Assembly: GCA_016707205.1 (NCBI GenBank)
Contig: JADJHZ010000013.1
Location: 62,001-126,000 of the forward strand
Length of the DNA stretch: 64,000 nt
Source: Haliscomenobacter sp.
GTDB lineage: Bacteria > Bacteroidota > Bacteroidia > Chitinophagales > Saprospiraceae
Direction of reading: 5' to 3'
Shown here one piece after another: positions 63,474-64,000 of the stretch (positions within the stretch are counted from its first letter, which is position 1; every line of letters begins with the position of its first letter). The notes beneath the pieces are model-generated. The model worked only from the letters and a program-made list of their open reading frames with translations, was not told the origin of the DNA and did not search any database. The translations under genes were made by a program, and so were the position numbers.

Positions 63474-64000
63474 ATGCGCCTTAAACCCATGCTTGCGCTG
63501 CTTATTGGATGGTTGCTTATTTCCGGCGCTGCAGCCCAGGTCGCGCCCCTGACGCGGGCGCATGCCCATAACGATTACGAACACCCCCGGCCTCTGCTGG
63601 ACGCCCTGAGCCATGGGTTTTGTAGTGTGGAAGCAGATGTATTCCTGATCGATGGCGAGCTGATCGTCGCCCACAACCTGCCTGCCAGGCCGGATACGCT
63701 CCGCTCCCTGGAAAATCTTTACCTGGTGCCGTTAAAGGCCCATCTGGTTAAAAACCAAGGGGAAGTATACCCCGGGTTTAAAGGCCCTTTTTACCTGATG
63801 ATCGATATCAAAGCCAAGGGGAATGCGGTGTTTCAGGTACTAAAAAACCAATTGCAACCCTATCAGGAGGTTTTTCAACAAGCGGGAATCCAGGTTTTTC
63901 TTTCCGGCGACCGGCCCATCGAAGCGGTTTTGGCCGATCCGGAACAAGTTATGGGCATCGACGGCCGCCCGTCCGACCTAGGCAAGGGGTTTGCTCCGGA
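63474..64000 (+). CDS. PI-PLC/glycerophosphodiester phosphodiesterase-like protein (5' part)
   Basis: Runs off the window; 175 codons are seen. Starts at the ATG at 63474 with a signal peptide (MRLKPMLALLIGWLLISGAAAQ), followed by the TIM-barrel entry AHAHNDYEHPRPLLDAL, the catalytic/metal segment VEADVFLIDGELIVAHNL and the strand FYLMIDIKAKG. These match secreted PI-PLC-X/GDPD proteins of Bacteroidota, which cleave phosphodiester headgroups. AGGAG lies just 2 bp before the ATG, closer than usual for a ribosome-binding site. Confidence 0.85.
   Translation, partial: MRLKPMLALLIGWLLISGAAAQVAPLTRAHAHNDYEHPRPLLDALSHGFCSVEADVFLIDGELIVAHNLPARPDTLRSLENLYLVPLKAHLVKNQGEVYPGFKGPFYLMIDIKAKGNAVFQVLKNQLQPYQEVFQQAGIQVFLSGDRPIEAVLADPEQVMGIDGRPSDLGKGFAP

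Overview
The window looks like a chromosome segment of a Bacteroidota bacterium, most plausibly of the Saprospiria/Lewinella-Haliscomenobacter type (the phylum call is firm, the class call is inference). The evidence is a giant adhesin with a gliding-motility/type IX secretion (T9SS) type B C-terminal domain, a PorP/SprF protein, a subtilase with a type A T9SS tail, DUF5916 and DUF5723 outer-membrane families, Rho with an N-terminal extension, the eukaryote/archaeal-like ProRS, and Bacteroidota-type promoters (TTTG, about 19 bp, TAnnTTTG). No IS element, prophage, CRISPR array or rRNA was seen.

Layout. 1-0.4 kb: end of an OmpR-type response regulator. 0.4-8.3 kb: TPR and OmpA/PD40 envelope genes, a radical SAM/SPASM enzyme, and the distal part of a surface operon. 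8.3-15.1 kb: its first gene, a 2268-residue adhesin (order adhesin, PorP/SprF, OmpA). 15.4-24.2 kb: gltX, a polysaccharide deacetylase, a DUF5916 barrel, an aminoglycoside-phosphotransferase-like kinase next to an ACAD10/11-like acyl-CoA dehydrogenase, and a membrane protein of the Pycsar-effector (PycTM/DUF5706) family. 24.4-30.3 kb: a lipoprotein, a DUF5723 protein, tRNA-Met and a secreted subtilase. 30.5-35.8 kb: housekeeping genes rho, serS, a Zn peptidase, frr and rpmH. 35.8-48.6 kb: TPR protein, M20 hydrolase with a RetSat-like oxidoreductase, ClpP-fold protein, second DUF5916, a HlyIII/sulfatase/carboxymuconolactone-decarboxylase-like cluster, and an alpha/beta hydrolase. 48.7-56.3 kb: exonuclease III and a seven-gene TetR-TolC-HlyD-ABC-ABC-permease-permease efflux operon resembling E. 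coli cecR-ybhGFSR. 56.4-64 kb: LTXXQ-like protein, proS, a WN/Ser-rich secreted protein, a FadL-like barrel, an XRE-cupin regulator, a candidate small RNA and the start of a PI-PLC/GDPD-like enzyme.

Two patterns cut across the genes. First, six loci (ACAD, tRNA-Met, rho, hlyIII, tolC, FadL-like) are each off by a single base, mostly in short homopolymers. This fits uncorrected long-read assembly error better than gene decay, so the sequence should be treated as draft quality. Second, many gaps carry short tandem arrays of 7-mers (GGTTRGT, TTAGACG) or 8-mers (NAACYTCG), often as inverted pairs touching a stop codon, plus REP/BIME-like palindromes. These intergenic repeats, the candidate RNA at 63.33-63.45 kb and a hairpin carrying a 25-nt poly(A) tract are the least explained elements here. 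I found no convincing complete new gene system; the kinase-dehydrogenase pair and the orphan Pycsar-type protein are the most interesting gene-level leads.
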